64,000 nucleotides of DNA, from contig NZ_BMTQ01000006.1 in NCBI RefSeq assembly GCF_014649755.1, forward strand, positions 186,001-250,000. Direction: 5' to 3'. Below the pieces are notes generated by a model. The model searched no databases. It was not told the origin of the DNA and saw only the letters and a program-made list of their open reading frames with translations. This document shows, in pieces, positions 28,194-37,597 of this stretch. The stretch comes from Streptomyces litmocidini. GTDB lineage: Bacteria > Actinomycetota > Actinomycetes > Streptomycetales > Streptomycetaceae. A program made the translations under genes and the position numbers. The stretch's first letter is position 1. Each line of letters starts with the position of its first letter.

Positions 28194-28197
<4 letters not shown>
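25714..28197 (-). CDS. nuoG: NADH-quinone oxidoreductase subunit G
   Basis: 827 residues. The N-terminal 2Fe-2S domain (CDHPLLDPAGACRQC, then ASC), His-ligated N5 cluster (HPLDCPVCDKGGECP), N4 (CVLCARC, CPVGAL) and an extra N7-type set (CEQCAGGC with WICDKGRF) are visible, followed by a molybdopterin-oxidoreductase-like domain without cofactor function. The N7 site is not universal among complexes I, so its presence is worth noting. C-terminal part is low-complexity Ala/Gly/Arg-rich and poorly conserved. ATG overlaps the nuoF stop. Confidence 0.95.
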
Positions 28198-29539
<1,342 letters not shown>

Positions 29540-29543
<4 letters not shown>

Positions 29544-30283
29544 TCCTCCCCCTCCTGTCCGGAGGTCTCACCACGCGGGTGGACGATTCGGTGGTGCGGC
29601 TTCTCGCCCTTCGCCAGGCGCAGGCCCACGAGGGAGGCCGGGCCCGCGCCGCCGGTGGCCTCGACGGCGCCGGGGCGCTCGTCGGGGAAGCCGGCGAGGA
29701 TGCGGGCGGTCTCCTTGAAGGTGCAGAGCGGGGCGCCGCGGGTGGGCTCGACGGTGCGTCCGGCCCGGAGGTCGTCGACCATCTTCTTGGCGGACTCGGG
29801 CGTCTGGTTGTCGAAGAACTCCCAGTTGACCATCACGACGGGTGCGAAGTCGCAGGCCGCGTTGCACTCGATGTGTTCGAGGGTGATCTTGCCGTCGGCC
29901 GTGGTCTCGTCGTTGCCGACGCCGAGGTGCTGCTTGAGCTCCTCGAAGATGGCGTCGCCGCCCATGACCGCGCAGAGCGTGTTGGTGCAGACGCCGACCT
30001 GGTAGTCGCCGGAGGGCTTGCGCCGGTACATCGTGTAGAAGGTGGCGACGGCGGTGACCTCGGCGGTGGTCAGGCCGAGCATGTCGGCGCAGAACTGCAT
30101 GCCGGTGCGGGTCACGTGGCCCTCCTCCGACTGCACGAGGTGCAGCATCGGCAGGAGCGCGGAGCGGGAGCCCGGGTAGCGGTCGATGATCGCCCGGGCG
30201 TCCTCCTCCAGGCGGGCGCGGACGTCCGCCGGGTACTCGGGGGCGGGGAGCTGGGGCATGCCCAGGCTGATCTGGTCGGTCAT
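29540..30283 (-). CDS. nuoE: NADH-quinone oxidoreductase subunit E
   Basis: 247 residues, thioredoxin-like fold with the N1a 2Fe-2S ligands CTNTLC and CNAAC. MLHLVQSEEGHVTRTGMQFCADMLGLT is the helical N-terminal part. A C-terminal extension of about 50 residues is not present in the Escherichia coli protein. ATG overlaps the nuoD stop. Confidence 0.95.
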
Positions 30284-31605
30284 CGGTCGACGCCTCCCAT
30301 CACGGGGTCGATGGAGGCGACGGCGACGATGACGTCGGCGACCTGGCCGCCCTCGCACATCGCGGCCATGGCCTGGAGGTTGGTGAAGGACGGGTCGCGG
30401 AAGTGGACCCGGTAGGGGCGGGTGCCGCCGTCGGAGACGACGTGGACGCCGAGCTCGCCCTTGGGCGATTCGACGGCCGCGTAGGCCTGCCCCGCGGGGA
30501 CCCGGAAGCCCTCGGTGACCAGCTTGAAGTGGTGGATCAGGGCCTCCATGGAGGTGCCCATGATCTTCGCGATGTGGTCGGTGGAGTTGCCGAGGCCGTC
30601 CGTGCCGAGGGCGAGCTGCGCCGGCCAGGCGATCTTCTTGTCGCCGACCATGACCGGTCCGGGGGCCAGGCGGTCGAGGCACTGCTCGACGATCCGCAGG
30701 GACTGCCGCATCTCCTCCAGGCGGACGAGGAAGCGTCCGTAGGAGTCGCAGGTGTCGGCGGTCGGGACGTCGAAGTCGTAGTTCTCGTAGCCGCAGTACG
30801 GGTCGGTCTTCCGCAGGTCGTGCGGGAGGCCCGCCGACCGGAGGATCGGCCCGGTGGCGCCGAGGGCCATGCAGCCGGTGAGGTCGAGGTAGCCGACGTC
30901 CTGCATGCGGGCCTTGAAGATGGGGTTGCCGGTGGCGAGCTTGTCGTACTCCGGCAGGTTCTTCTTCATGGTCTTCACGAACTCGCGGACGGCGTCGACG
31001 GCGCCGGGCGGGAGGTCCTGGGCGAGGCCGCCGGGGCGGATGAACGCGTGGTTCATCCGCAGGCCGGTGATCAGCTCGTACAGGTCCAGGATCATCTCGC
31101 GGTCCCGGAAGCCGTAGATCATGATCGTGGTGGCGCCGAGCTCCATGCCGCCGGTGGCGATGCAGACCAGGTGCGAGGAGAGCCGGTTGAGCTCCATCAG
31201 CATCACGCGGATGACGCTGGCGCGGTCCGGGATCTGGTCGGTGATGCCGAGGAGCTTCTCCACGCCCAGGCAGTACGCCGTCTCGTTGTAGAACGAGGTG
31301 AGGTAGTCCATGCGCGTGACGAAGGTGGTGCCCTGCGTCCAGGTCCGGTACTCGAGGTTCTTCTCGATGCCGGTGTGGAGGTAGCCGATGCCGCAGCGCG
31401 CCTCGGTGACGGTCTCGCCGTCGATCTCCAGGATGAGGCGGAGCACGCCGTGGGTGGACGGGTGCTGGGGACCCATGTTGACGATGATGCGCTCGTCGTC
31501 GGCCTTCGCGGCGGACTGGACGACCTCTTCCCAGTCTCCGCCGGTCACCGTGTAGACGGCGCCCTCGGTGGTCTCGCGTGCGGACGACGCGTCGGTGCTG
31601 TTCAC
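30280..31605 (-). CDS. nuoD: NADH-quinone oxidoreductase subunit D (quinone site)
   Basis: 441 residues. NMGPQHPSTHGVLRLILEIDGE includes the conserved quinone-binding His; RMDYLTSFYNETAYCLGVEKLL and the C-terminal PKGELGVHVVSDGGTRPYRVHFRDPSF follow the 49-kDa-subunit pattern. It forms the quinone pocket with NuoB and NuoH. GTG start overlaps the nuoC stop (GTGA). Confidence 0.96.
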   Translation of the reverse strand: MNSTDASSARETTEGAVYTVTGGDWEEVVQSAAKADDERIIVNMGPQHPSTHGVLRLILEIDGETVTEARCGIGYLHTGIEKNLEYRTWTQGTTFVTRMDYLTSFYNETAYCLGVEKLLGITDQIPDRASVIRVMLMELNRLSSHLVCIATGGMELGATTIMIYGFRDREMILDLYELITGLRMNHAFIRPGGLAQDLPPGAVDAVREFVKTMKKNLPEYDKLATGNPIFKARMQDVGYLDLTGCMALGATGPILRSAGLPHDLRKTDPYCGYENYDFDVPTADTCDSYGRFLVRLEEMRQSLRIVEQCLDRLAPGPVMVGDKKIAWPAQLALGTDGLGNSTDHIAKIMGTSMEALIHHFKLVTEGFRVPAGQAYAAVESPKGELGVHVVSDGGTRPYRVHFRDPSFTNLQAMAAMCEGGQVADVIVAVASIDPVMGGVDR

Positions 31606-32333
31606 GAGTACGACCTCCGCTGGTCCGGAGCCGGGATCTGGGCGCCCTTGTACTCGACGGCGATGCCGCCGAGGGGGTAGTCCTTGCGCTGCGGGTGGCC
31701 CTGCCAGTCGTCCGGCATCATGATCCGGGTGAGGGCGGGGTGGCCGTCGAAGACGATGCCGAAGAAGTCGTACGTCTCGCGCTCGTGCCAGTCGTTCGTC
31801 GGGTAGACGGCGACGAGGGACGGGATGCGCGGGTCGGCGTCGGGGGCCGAGACCTCCAGGCGGATCAGCCGGCCGTGGGTCAGCGAGCGCAGGTGGTAGA
31901 CGGCGTGCAGCTCGCGGCCCTTGTCGGCCGGGTAGTGGACGCCGGAGACGCCGGTACAGAGCTCGAAGCGCAGGGCCGGGTCGTCGCGCAGGGTGCGGGC
32001 CACGCGGACGAGGTGCTCGCGCTCGATGTGGAAGGTGAGCTCGCCGCGGTCGACGACCGTCTTCTCGAGGGCGTTCTCGGGCAGGAGGCCCTGTTCCTCC
32101 AGGGCGCCCTCGAGCTCGTCGGCGACCTCGTCGAACCAGCCGCCGTACGGGCGGGCGGCCGGTCCGGGGAGCCGGATCGAGCGGACCAGGCCGCCGTAGC
32201 CGGAGGTGTCGGCCCCGCTCTGGGCGCCGAACATGCCGCGCTGGACGCGGACCTCCTCGCCGTGGTCACCGCGCTGGCCCGGCAGGTTCTGGGCGCTGAG
32301 TTCCTTGTCGGGGTTGGGTGTCTCGTCACTCAA
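31602..32333 (-). CDS. nuoC: NADH-quinone oxidoreductase subunit C
   Basis: 243 residues. The core CTGVSGVHYPADKGRELHAVYHLRS, LVAVYPTNDWHERETYDFFGIVFDGHPALTRIMMPDDWQGHPQRKDYPLGG is the 30-kDa-subunit signature. The start appears to be TTG at 32333 overlapping the nuoB stop (TTGA), with only a weak AAGGG upstream; no ATG or GTG fits, so translation may depend on coupling with nuoB. Confidence 0.93.
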   Translation of the reverse strand: MSDETPNPDKELSAQNLPGQRGDHGEEVRVQRGMFGAQSGADTSGYGGLVRSIRLPGPAARPYGGWFDEVADELEGALEEQGLLPENALEKTVVDRGELTFHIEREHLVRVARTLRDDPALRFELCTGVSGVHYPADKGRELHAVYHLRSLTHGRLIRLEVSAPDADPRIPSLVAVYPTNDWHERETYDFFGIVFDGHPALTRIMMPDDWQGHPQRKDYPLGGIAVEYKGAQIPAPDQRRSYS

Positions 32334-32884
32334 CGGAGCAGACCCTTCAACTCGATCGTCGGCAGCGCCTTGAGCGCCGCCTCCTCCGCCTCGCGGGCCG
32401 CCTCCTCGGCGTTCACGCCGAGCTTGGAGGACTGGATCTTCTGGTGGAGCTTGAGGATCGCGTCCAGGAGCATCTCCGGACGCGGCGGGCAGCCGGGCAG
32501 GTAGATGTCGACCGGCACGATGTGGTCGACGCCCTGCACGATCGCGTAGTTGTTGAACATGCCGCCCGAGGAGGCGCAGACGCCCATGGAGATGACCCAC
32601 TTGGGGTTGGGCATCTGGTCGTAGACCTGCCTCAGGACGGGCGCCATCTTCTGGCTGACCCGCCCGGCCACGATCATCAGGTCGGCCTGGCGCGGCGAGC
32701 CGCGGAAGACCTCCATGCCGAAGCGGGCCAGGTCGTACCGGCCGGCTCCGGTGGTCATCATCTCGATGGCGCAGCAGGCGAGGCCGAAGGTCGCGGGGAA
32801 CACGGACGCCTTGCGCACCCAGCCCGCGGCCTGTTCGACCGTCGTCAGCAGAAAGCCGCTGGGGAGTTTCTCTTCGAGTCCCAT
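32330..32884 (-). CDS. nuoB: NADH-quinone oxidoreductase subunit B (N2 cluster)
   Basis: 184 residues. FGLACCAIEMMTTGAGRYDLARFG with the tandem cysteines, VYDQMPNPKWVISMGVCASSGGMFNNYA and DIYLPGCPPRPEMLLDAI supply the four ligands of cluster N2, the last electron donor to quinone. ATG start, 20 bp after the nuoA stop. Confidence 0.97.
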   Translation of the reverse strand: MGLEEKLPSGFLLTTVEQAAGWVRKASVFPATFGLACCAIEMMTTGAGRYDLARFGMEVFRGSPRQADLMIVAGRVSQKMAPVLRQVYDQMPNPKWVISMGVCASSGGMFNNYAIVQGVDHIVPVDIYLPGCPPRPEMLLDAILKLHQKIQSSKLGVNAEEAAREAEEAALKALPTIELKGLLR

Positions 32885-32903
32885 GAGTGTGCCTCTCAGC
32901 CCC

Positions 32904-33263
32904 TCAGTCCCATTCCAGGCCGCCGCGTCGCCACACGTACGCGTAGGCGACGAAGACGGTGAGCACGAAGAGCAGCATCTCCACGAGCCCGAAAAGCCCC
33001 AGGGCGTCGAAGGTGACGGCCCAGGGGTAGAGGAAGACGATCTCGATGTCGAAGACGATGAAGAGCATCGCCGTCAGGTAGTACTTGATCGGGAAGCGAC
33101 CGCCCCCGGCGGGAGTGGGCGTCGGTTCGATGCCGCACTCGTACGCCTCAAGCTTTGCCCTGTTGTACCTCTTTGGCCCGATAAGCGTGGCCATGACCAC
33201 GGAGAAGATCGCAAACCCCGCACCCAGGGCACCGAGCACGAGGACGGGCGCGTACGCATTCAC
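32904..33263 (-). CDS. nuoA: NADH-quinone oxidoreductase subunit A
   Basis: 119 residues, three membrane helices. KLEAYECGIEPTPTPAGGGRFPIKYYLTAMLFIVFDIEIVFLYPWAV holds the conserved Cys loop and the acidic DxE of helix 2. GTG start with GGAGCGAGGAGC upstream. First gene of the fourteen-gene operon; upstream lie a Rex-type operator and a probable promoter. Confidence 0.96.
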   Translation of the reverse strand: MNAYAPVLVLGALGAGFAIFSVVMATLIGPKRYNRAKLEAYECGIEPTPTPAGGGRFPIKYYLTAMLFIVFDIEIVFLYPWAVTFDALGLFGLVEMLLFVLTVFVAYAYVWRRGGLEWD

Positions 33264-33330
33264 GCTCCTCGCTCCTTCCAGTCGTCCTTGACCGTTGGAC
33301 CGCACCGCCGGGTCGTGGAAGATCGCCCCC

Positions 33331-33348
33331 ATGTGAGGCAGTTCACAA
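33331..33348. promoter_or_regulatory. Rex operator (ROP) upstream of nuoA
   Basis: ATGTGAGGCAGTTCACAA differs from the Streptomyces Rex consensus TTGTGAA-N4-TTCACAA at two of fourteen defined positions and keeps the TGTGA-N6-TCACA core. It is 68 bp before the nuoA start. On the minus strand a -10-like TAAGAT (33369-33364) ends 15 bp before the site, which would put the operator just past the transcription start, a good position for repression at low NADH/NAD+. Confidence 0.85.
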
Positions 33349-33363
33349 GCCCGGTTGCCCCGC

Positions 33364-33369
33364 ATCTTA
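33364..33369 (-). promoter_or_regulatory. Probable -10 element of the nuo promoter
   Basis: TAAGAT on the minus strand matches TANNNT. No convincing -35 is visible 16-18 bp upstream. It implies a leader of about 95 nt that contains the Rex operator. Confidence 0.4.
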
Positions 33370-33921
33370 TGCCTGCCCCTCTGTGATCTGCGACACGGGG
33401 TGCAGCGCGGACTTTGTGATCTCCACCACCAGGCGAAGGATCATGAAGTCGGATGAGCAGTGATCTTGTTGCGCGAAGCACGCAGGTGATCACCAGATGT
33501 GACATCCGGACCGGAAATCGCTGCTCGGGAGGGGTGTCGCTCTATCAAGAGATGCCCAGTGCAGGCAAATTGGCGATGGACGCGTCCGGGTGATAAAGGA
33601 ACCGCCCTTCGCCCGGTAGGGGGTTGGCGCGTACGGAGGTGGACGCGTGCGCGTTTTCACGAGCAACGTGTGACCTGCGTCACGTCACGGAAGCTTCAAA
33701 AGAAGAGGGCTTGGCCATCGGCGTCAAGAGGTGGTAAGCGTCGGGCAATTCGGGCTTTTCAATGAAAACCCGTGATCAAGGGCTGGATGGGCCGTGCCCG
33801 ATTTGCCCGTTACGGCGTCAATAAGGTTGCGACGGGGGCGGATTCACGGATTCCAAACGCAACTGTGGCGCACCCCACGTTTCTTGAAGGGAACCGTCGC
33901 GCCCTGATAGCGGTTGTTCCC
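33370..33921. other. Long leader/intergenic region before the NlpC/P60 gene
   Basis: About 550 bp, AT-richer than its surroundings, with no convincing gene. It holds a Crp-type palindrome (33670-33683) and, next to the start codon, an interrupted inverted repeat (GGGAACCG at 33889-33896 with CGGTTGTTCCC at 33911-33921). The conserved blocks of the c-di-AMP (ydaO) riboswitch, common before Streptomyces cell-wall hydrolase genes, were looked for and not found. Confidence 0.5.
33670..33683. promoter_or_regulatory. Candidate Crp binding site
   Basis: GTGACCTGCGTCAC is a perfect GTGAC-N4-GTCAC palindrome and fits the Streptomyces Crp pattern GTG-N6-GNCAC. It is about 240 bp before the NlpC/P60 start. 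Confidence 0.45.
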
Positions 33922-34797
33922 ATGTCCCACACCGCTCACATACCCAGCCACCGGAAGCCCCGCCGCAGCGCCTCGAAGCTCGCGCTCCGCGCCGGAGTTG
34001 CCGGTGGCGTCCTCGGCACCATCGCGGTGGCCGGTGCTGCCGGGCCGGCGAACGCCGAGCCGGTGACCGAGACCATCGAAATGCCCGCCCTGGGCTCCCT
34101 CGACGCCGCCGGCGGCCTCGCCAGCGCCGTCGCCGCCTCCGCCGAGGCCTCCCAGCAGGAGGCGCTCGACCAGAGCCTCCGGTCCCAGGAGGACGCGGCG
34201 CTGCAGAAGGCCGCCAAGGAGGCCAAGAAGGCCAGGGCCGAGGCCGACCGCAAGGCCGCGGCCGAGCGCGCCGAGGAGGCCCGCCTCAAGGCCGAGCAGG
34301 AGCGCCAGGAGGCCGCGGCACGCGCCTCCCGCGACACCGTCCGCACCCAGCTCTCCGCCCAGAGCTCCTCGAACGACGGCGGCTCGTCGTCGGACAGCGG
34401 CTCCACCGCCTCGGACAGCGGCAGCCAGACGCAGGCCCCCACCGGCTCCGCCGCCGCGATCGTGGCCTTCGCCAAGGCCCAGATCGGCGACGCGTACGTC
34501 TCCGGCGGCACCGGCCCCAACTCCTGGGACTGCTCCGGCCTCGTCCAGGCCGCCTACCGCGCGGCCGGCATCGACCTGCCCCGCATCTCGTACGAGCAGT
34601 CGAGCATGGGCACCTCCGTCTCCCTGAGCGACCTGCAGCCGGGCGACATCCTGTACTGGGGCAGCCGCAGCGGCTCGTACCACGTCGCCATCTACGTCGG
34701 CGGCGGCCAGTACGTGGGCGCGCAGAACCCCTCCAGCGGCGTGGTCCAGCACTCCATGGACTGGGACACCCCCTCGGGCGCGGTCCGCATCCTCTGA
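33922..34797 (+). CDS. Secreted NlpC/P60 cell-wall endopeptidase
   Basis: 291 residues from ATG. Signal peptide to about residue 48 (LALRAGVAGGVLGTIAVAGAAGPANAE). Residues about 75-155 form an Ala/Glu/Lys/Arg-rich coiled coil, then a Ser/Gly linker. The C-terminal NlpC/P60 domain has the catalytic Cys (NSWDCSGLVQAAYRAAG), His (GSYHVAIYVGGG) and third polar residue (QNPSSGVV). It would cut peptide stems of peptidoglycan. No usual ribosome binding site precedes the ATG; a hairpin abuts it, and a SigE-like GGAAC-N16-CGGTTG lies so close that a leaderless mRNA is possible. Confidence 0.93.
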   Translation: MSHTAHIPSHRKPRRSASKLALRAGVAGGVLGTIAVAGAAGPANAEPVTETIEMPALGSLDAAGGLASAVAASAEASQQEALDQSLRSQEDAALQKAAKEAKKARAEADRKAAAERAEEARLKAEQERQEAAARASRDTVRTQLSAQSSSNDGGSSSDSGSTASDSGSQTQAPTGSAAAIVAFAKAQIGDAYVSGGTGPNSWDCSGLVQAAYRAAGIDLPRISYEQSSMGTSVSLSDLQPGDILYWGSRSGSYHVAIYVGGGQYVGAQNPSSGVVQHSMDWDTPSGAVRIL

Positions 34798-34816
34798 CCC
34801 GTCCCACGGCATGGCC

Positions 34817-34851
34817 AAGGGCCGTCACTCCTCGGGGGAGCGACGGCCCTT
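34817..34851. terminator. Terminator after the NlpC/P60 gene
   Basis: Arms AAGGGCCGTC and GACGGCCCTT are perfectly paired, with an inner CTCC/GGAG continuation, 20 bp past the stop. Confidence 0.9.
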
Positions 34852-34859
34852 CGGCGTAC

Positions 34860-35135
34860 CGGGGACCAGCCGCGCAGCGCCTCGGCCGGTTCGATGCGCG
34901 AGGCGCGCCGGGCCGGGTGCGGCCCGGCGACGACTCCCGTGACCAGGCCGACGACCGGGGCCGCGACGACCGTGCCCGTGTGCACCACCGGCGTCCGGTC
35001 CCGCACCGGCGCCACCGCGATCACCGTGGACGCGCCGAGCCCCGTGCCCACGCGCCCGCCCATCGTGCCCGGAGCGCCCGGTTCCATGAGGAACCGGACG
35101 GTGACGTGGCGCCCGCGTGCCCCGGCCCCCGGTGA
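34860..35135 (-). pseudogene. C-terminal remnant of an FtsX/MacB-type ABC transporter permease
   Basis: In one minus-strand frame the translation reads GRHVTVRFLMEPGAPG, then GTGLGASTVIAVAPVRDRTPVVH, PVVGLVTGVVAGPHPARRASRIEPAEALRG, the unmistakable end of a MacB/FtsX-family permease. The preceding transmembrane and periplasmic parts are absent: the upstream DNA is the geranylgeranyl-reductase gene. The remnant has lost hydrophobic residues (MEPGAPG where the family has a helix) and the stop after EALR. No ATP-binding partner is nearby. Confidence 0.75.
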
Positions 35136-35179
35136 CCCGGCAGTCCGCCGGGGCCGTCGAGCGCTGCGCCTGGGGCCGC

Positions 35180-36466
35180 TCAGGCCTTCGGCGCCACCTT
35201 CGACAGTCCGTTGATGATGCGGTCCATGGCGTCGCCGCCCGTCGGGTCCGTGAGGTTCGCCAGCATCTTGAGGGTGAACTTCATCAGCAGCGGGTGGGTC
35301 AGACCGCGCTGGGTCGCGATCTTCATGATCTTCGGGTTGCCGATGAGCTTCACGAAGGCGCGGCCCAGCGTGTAGTAGCCGCCGTAGGTGTCCTTGAGGA
35401 CCTGCGGGTAGTTCCGCAGGGCCAGCTCGCGCTGGGCGGGCGTCGCGCGCGCGTGCGCCTGGACGATGACGTCGGCCGCGATCTGGCCCGACTCCATGGC
35501 GTACGCGATGCCCTCGCCGTTGAACGGGTTGACCAGGCCGCCCGCGTCGCCGACCAGCAGCAGGCCCTTGGTGTAGTGCGGCTGGCGGTTGAACGCCATC
35601 GGCAGGGCCGCGCCGCGGATCGGCTGCGTCATGTTCTCCGGGGTGTAGCCCCAGTCCTCCGGCATGGAGGCGCACCAGGCCTTGAGGACCTCGCGCCAGT
35701 CCAGCTCCCGGAACGCCTTCGAGGAATTGAGGATGCCGAGGCCGACGTTGGACGTGCCGTCGCCCATCGGGAAGATCCAGCCGTAGCCGGGCAGCAGGCG
35801 GTCCTGCGGGCCGCGCCGGTCCCACAGCTCCAGCCAGGACTCCAGGTAGTCGTCGTCGTGGCGGGGGCTCGTGAAGTACGTCCGGACCGCCACGCCCATC
35901 GGCCGGTCCTCGCGCCGGTGCAGGCCCATGGCGAGGGAGAGCCGGGTGGAGTTGCCGTCGGCGGCGACGACGAGCGGGGCGTGGAAGGTGACCTCGCGCT
36001 TCTCCTCACCGAGCTTGGCGTGGACGCCGGTGATCCGGCCCGTGCGGTCGTCGATGATCGGCGCGCCGACGTTGCAGCGCTCGTACAGCCGGGCGCCGGC
36101 CTTCTGCGCCTGACGGGCGAGCTGCTCGTCGAAGTCGTCGCGCTTGCGGACGAGTCCGTAGTCCGGGTACGAGGCGAGCTCCGGCCAGTCGAGCTCCAGG
36201 CGGACGCCGCCGCCGATGATCCGCAGGCCCCGGTTCCGCAGCCAGCCGGCCTCTTCGGAGATGTCGATGCCCATGGCGACGAGCTGCTTGGTGGCGCGCG
36301 GCGTGAGGCCGTCGCCGCAGACCTTCTCGCGGGGGAAGGCGGTCTTCTCCAGGAGCAGGACGTCGAGTCCGGCCTTGGCCAGGTAGTACGCGGTGGTGGA
36401 GCCGGCCGGGCCTGCCCCGACGACGATCACATCTGCGGTGTGCTCGGAGAGGGGCTGCTCGGTCAC
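35180..36466 (-). CDS. Geranylgeranyl reductase family FAD oxidoreductase, probable menaquinone side-chain reductase
   Basis: 428 residues. VIVVGAGPAGSTTAYYLAKAG binds FAD; FPREKVCGDGLTPRATKQL is the PxxKxCGxG-type family motif and GLLLVGDAGGLVNPFNGEGIAYAMESG the second FAD site. GTG at 36466 has GGGAGA upstream. The family includes MenJ of mycobacteria, which saturates one isoprene unit of menaquinone. Its position just after menG and near the futalosine genes fits reduction of the polyprenyl side chain of MK-9, which streptomycetes carry partly saturated. The specific substrate is inferred from context. Confidence 0.88.
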   Translation of the reverse strand: MTEQPLSEHTADVIVVGAGPAGSTTAYYLAKAGLDVLLLEKTAFPREKVCGDGLTPRATKQLVAMGIDISEEAGWLRNRGLRIIGGGVRLELDWPELASYPDYGLVRKRDDFDEQLARQAQKAGARLYERCNVGAPIIDDRTGRITGVHAKLGEEKREVTFHAPLVVAADGNSTRLSLAMGLHRREDRPMGVAVRTYFTSPRHDDDYLESWLELWDRRGPQDRLLPGYGWIFPMGDGTSNVGLGILNSSKAFRELDWREVLKAWCASMPEDWGYTPENMTQPIRGAALPMAFNRQPHYTKGLLLVGDAGGLVNPFNGEGIAYAMESGQIAADVIVQAHARATPAQRELALRNYPQVLKDTYGGYYTLGRAFVKLIGNPKIMKIATQRGLTHPLLMKFTLKMLANLTDPTGGDAMDRIINGLSKVAPKA

Positions 36467-36528
36467 GGCGGGTCTCCCGGAGGGGTCGAGGGAAGGAGGG
36501 GGGAAGTTCATGGGCGGAGGGGCGCGGG

Positions 36529-37221
36529 TCAGGCCTTGAAGCCCCGGTGGAGGGCCACGATGCCGCCCGTCAGGTTCCGGTGGGCCACCTTCGACCAGCC
36601 GGCCTTCTGCATCATGCCCGCCAGGGTCGGCTGGTCCGGCCAGGACTGGATGGACTCCGCGAGGTACACGTACGCGTCGGGGTTGGAGGACACGGCGCGG
36701 GCCACCGGCGGCAGCGCGCGCATCAGGTACTCCTCGTACACCGTGCGGAACGGTGCCCAGGTGGGGTGCGAGAACTCGCAGATGACGATCCGGCCGCCGG
36801 GCTTCGTCACGCGGTGCAGCTCGCGCAGCGCCCGGCCGGTGTCCTGGATGTTCCGCAGCCCGAAGGAGATGGTGACCGCGTCGAAGACGTCGTCGCGGAA
36901 CGGCAGGTTCATGCCGTCGCCCGCGGTGAACGGCATCCACGGGTGGTTCTTCTTGCCGACCCGCAGCATCCCCAGGGAGAAGTCGCACGGGACGACGTAC
37001 GCCCCCGCCCTCACGAACGGCTGCGAGGAGGTCGCGGTCCCGGCGGCCAGGTCGAGGATCTTCTGCGCGGGCCGCGCGTCGACCGCCTTCGCGACCTCCT
37101 TGCGCCAGCGCCGGTCCTGCCCCAGGGAGAGCACGTCGTTGGTGAGGTCGTAGTTCGCCGCCACGTCGTCGAACATCGAGGCGACTTCGTGCGGCTGCTT
37201 GTCCAGGGATGCTCGGCTCAC
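36529..37221 (-). CDS. menG: Demethylmenaquinone methyltransferase
   Basis: 230 residues from GTG. Transfers a methyl from S-adenosylmethionine to demethylmenaquinone, the last step of menaquinone synthesis. MFDDVAANYDLTNDVLSLGQDRRWRK is the UbiE/MenG N-terminal signature, ILDLAAGTATSSQPFVRAGAYVVPCDFS the SAM site, ITISFGLRNIQDTGRALRELHRVTKPGG the second. In this futalosine-pathway host only the menaquinone branch applies. Followed at 62 bp by the MenJ candidate. Confidence 0.95.
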   Translation of the reverse strand: MSRASLDKQPHEVASMFDDVAANYDLTNDVLSLGQDRRWRKEVAKAVDARPAQKILDLAAGTATSSQPFVRAGAYVVPCDFSLGMLRVGKKNHPWMPFTAGDGMNLPFRDDVFDAVTISFGLRNIQDTGRALRELHRVTKPGGRIVICEFSHPTWAPFRTVYEEYLMRALPPVARAVSSNPDAYVYLAESIQSWPDQPTLAGMMQKAGWSKVAHRNLTGGIVALHRGFKA

Positions 37222-37369
37222 CCGGCCATTGTGGCAGCCACCCCCCGGGCGGCCGGGGACCGGCCCCGGCGCCCGGGGGATTTCCGGGAATCGGCTTCGG
37301 CCTTTTCCGGCCGGGCGCGCTCGAGGAAGGGCGACAGCGCTGGCGAAGGGAGCGAGACGCCGTCACCGC

Positions 37370-37480
37370 CCGGCTCGGACGTCGGGTTCGAGGAGTTCGC
37401 CCGATCCGCGCGGACGCGGCCGTACCGCACCGCGTGCCTCCTGTGCGGAGACGCGGGGACCGCCCGCGACCTCGGCGCCG
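37370..37480 (+). pseudogene. Possible N-terminal remnant of a SigE-family ECF sigma factor
   Basis: A forward frame reads SDVGFEEFARSARTRPYRTACLLCGDAGTARDL, resembling the start of SigE-family ECF factors (FEEFxRARxxxLxRTAxLLxGDxxxAEDL). The conserved region 2 residues after it (VQ...) are not found in any frame, and no start or ribosome binding site is clear. A short possible fragment only; the rest of the 375-bp gap 37222-37597 shows nothing else recognisable. Confidence 0.4.
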
Positions 37481-37597
37481 GACCGGCTGCTCGCCGTCGT
37501 GCGCGACGCCCGCTGCACCGATCTGCTGAAGCACGCGGACGCGCACCCGGTGCAGAAGAGGGGCGTCCCGGTCCGGGGCGGGTGAGCCGGGCCCCGG

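Noticed and set aside
33370..33921. c-di-AMP (ydaO) riboswitch before the NlpC/P60 gene
   Set aside because: Common before such genes in streptomycetes, but the conserved blocks were not found by eye; a covariance-model search would settle it.
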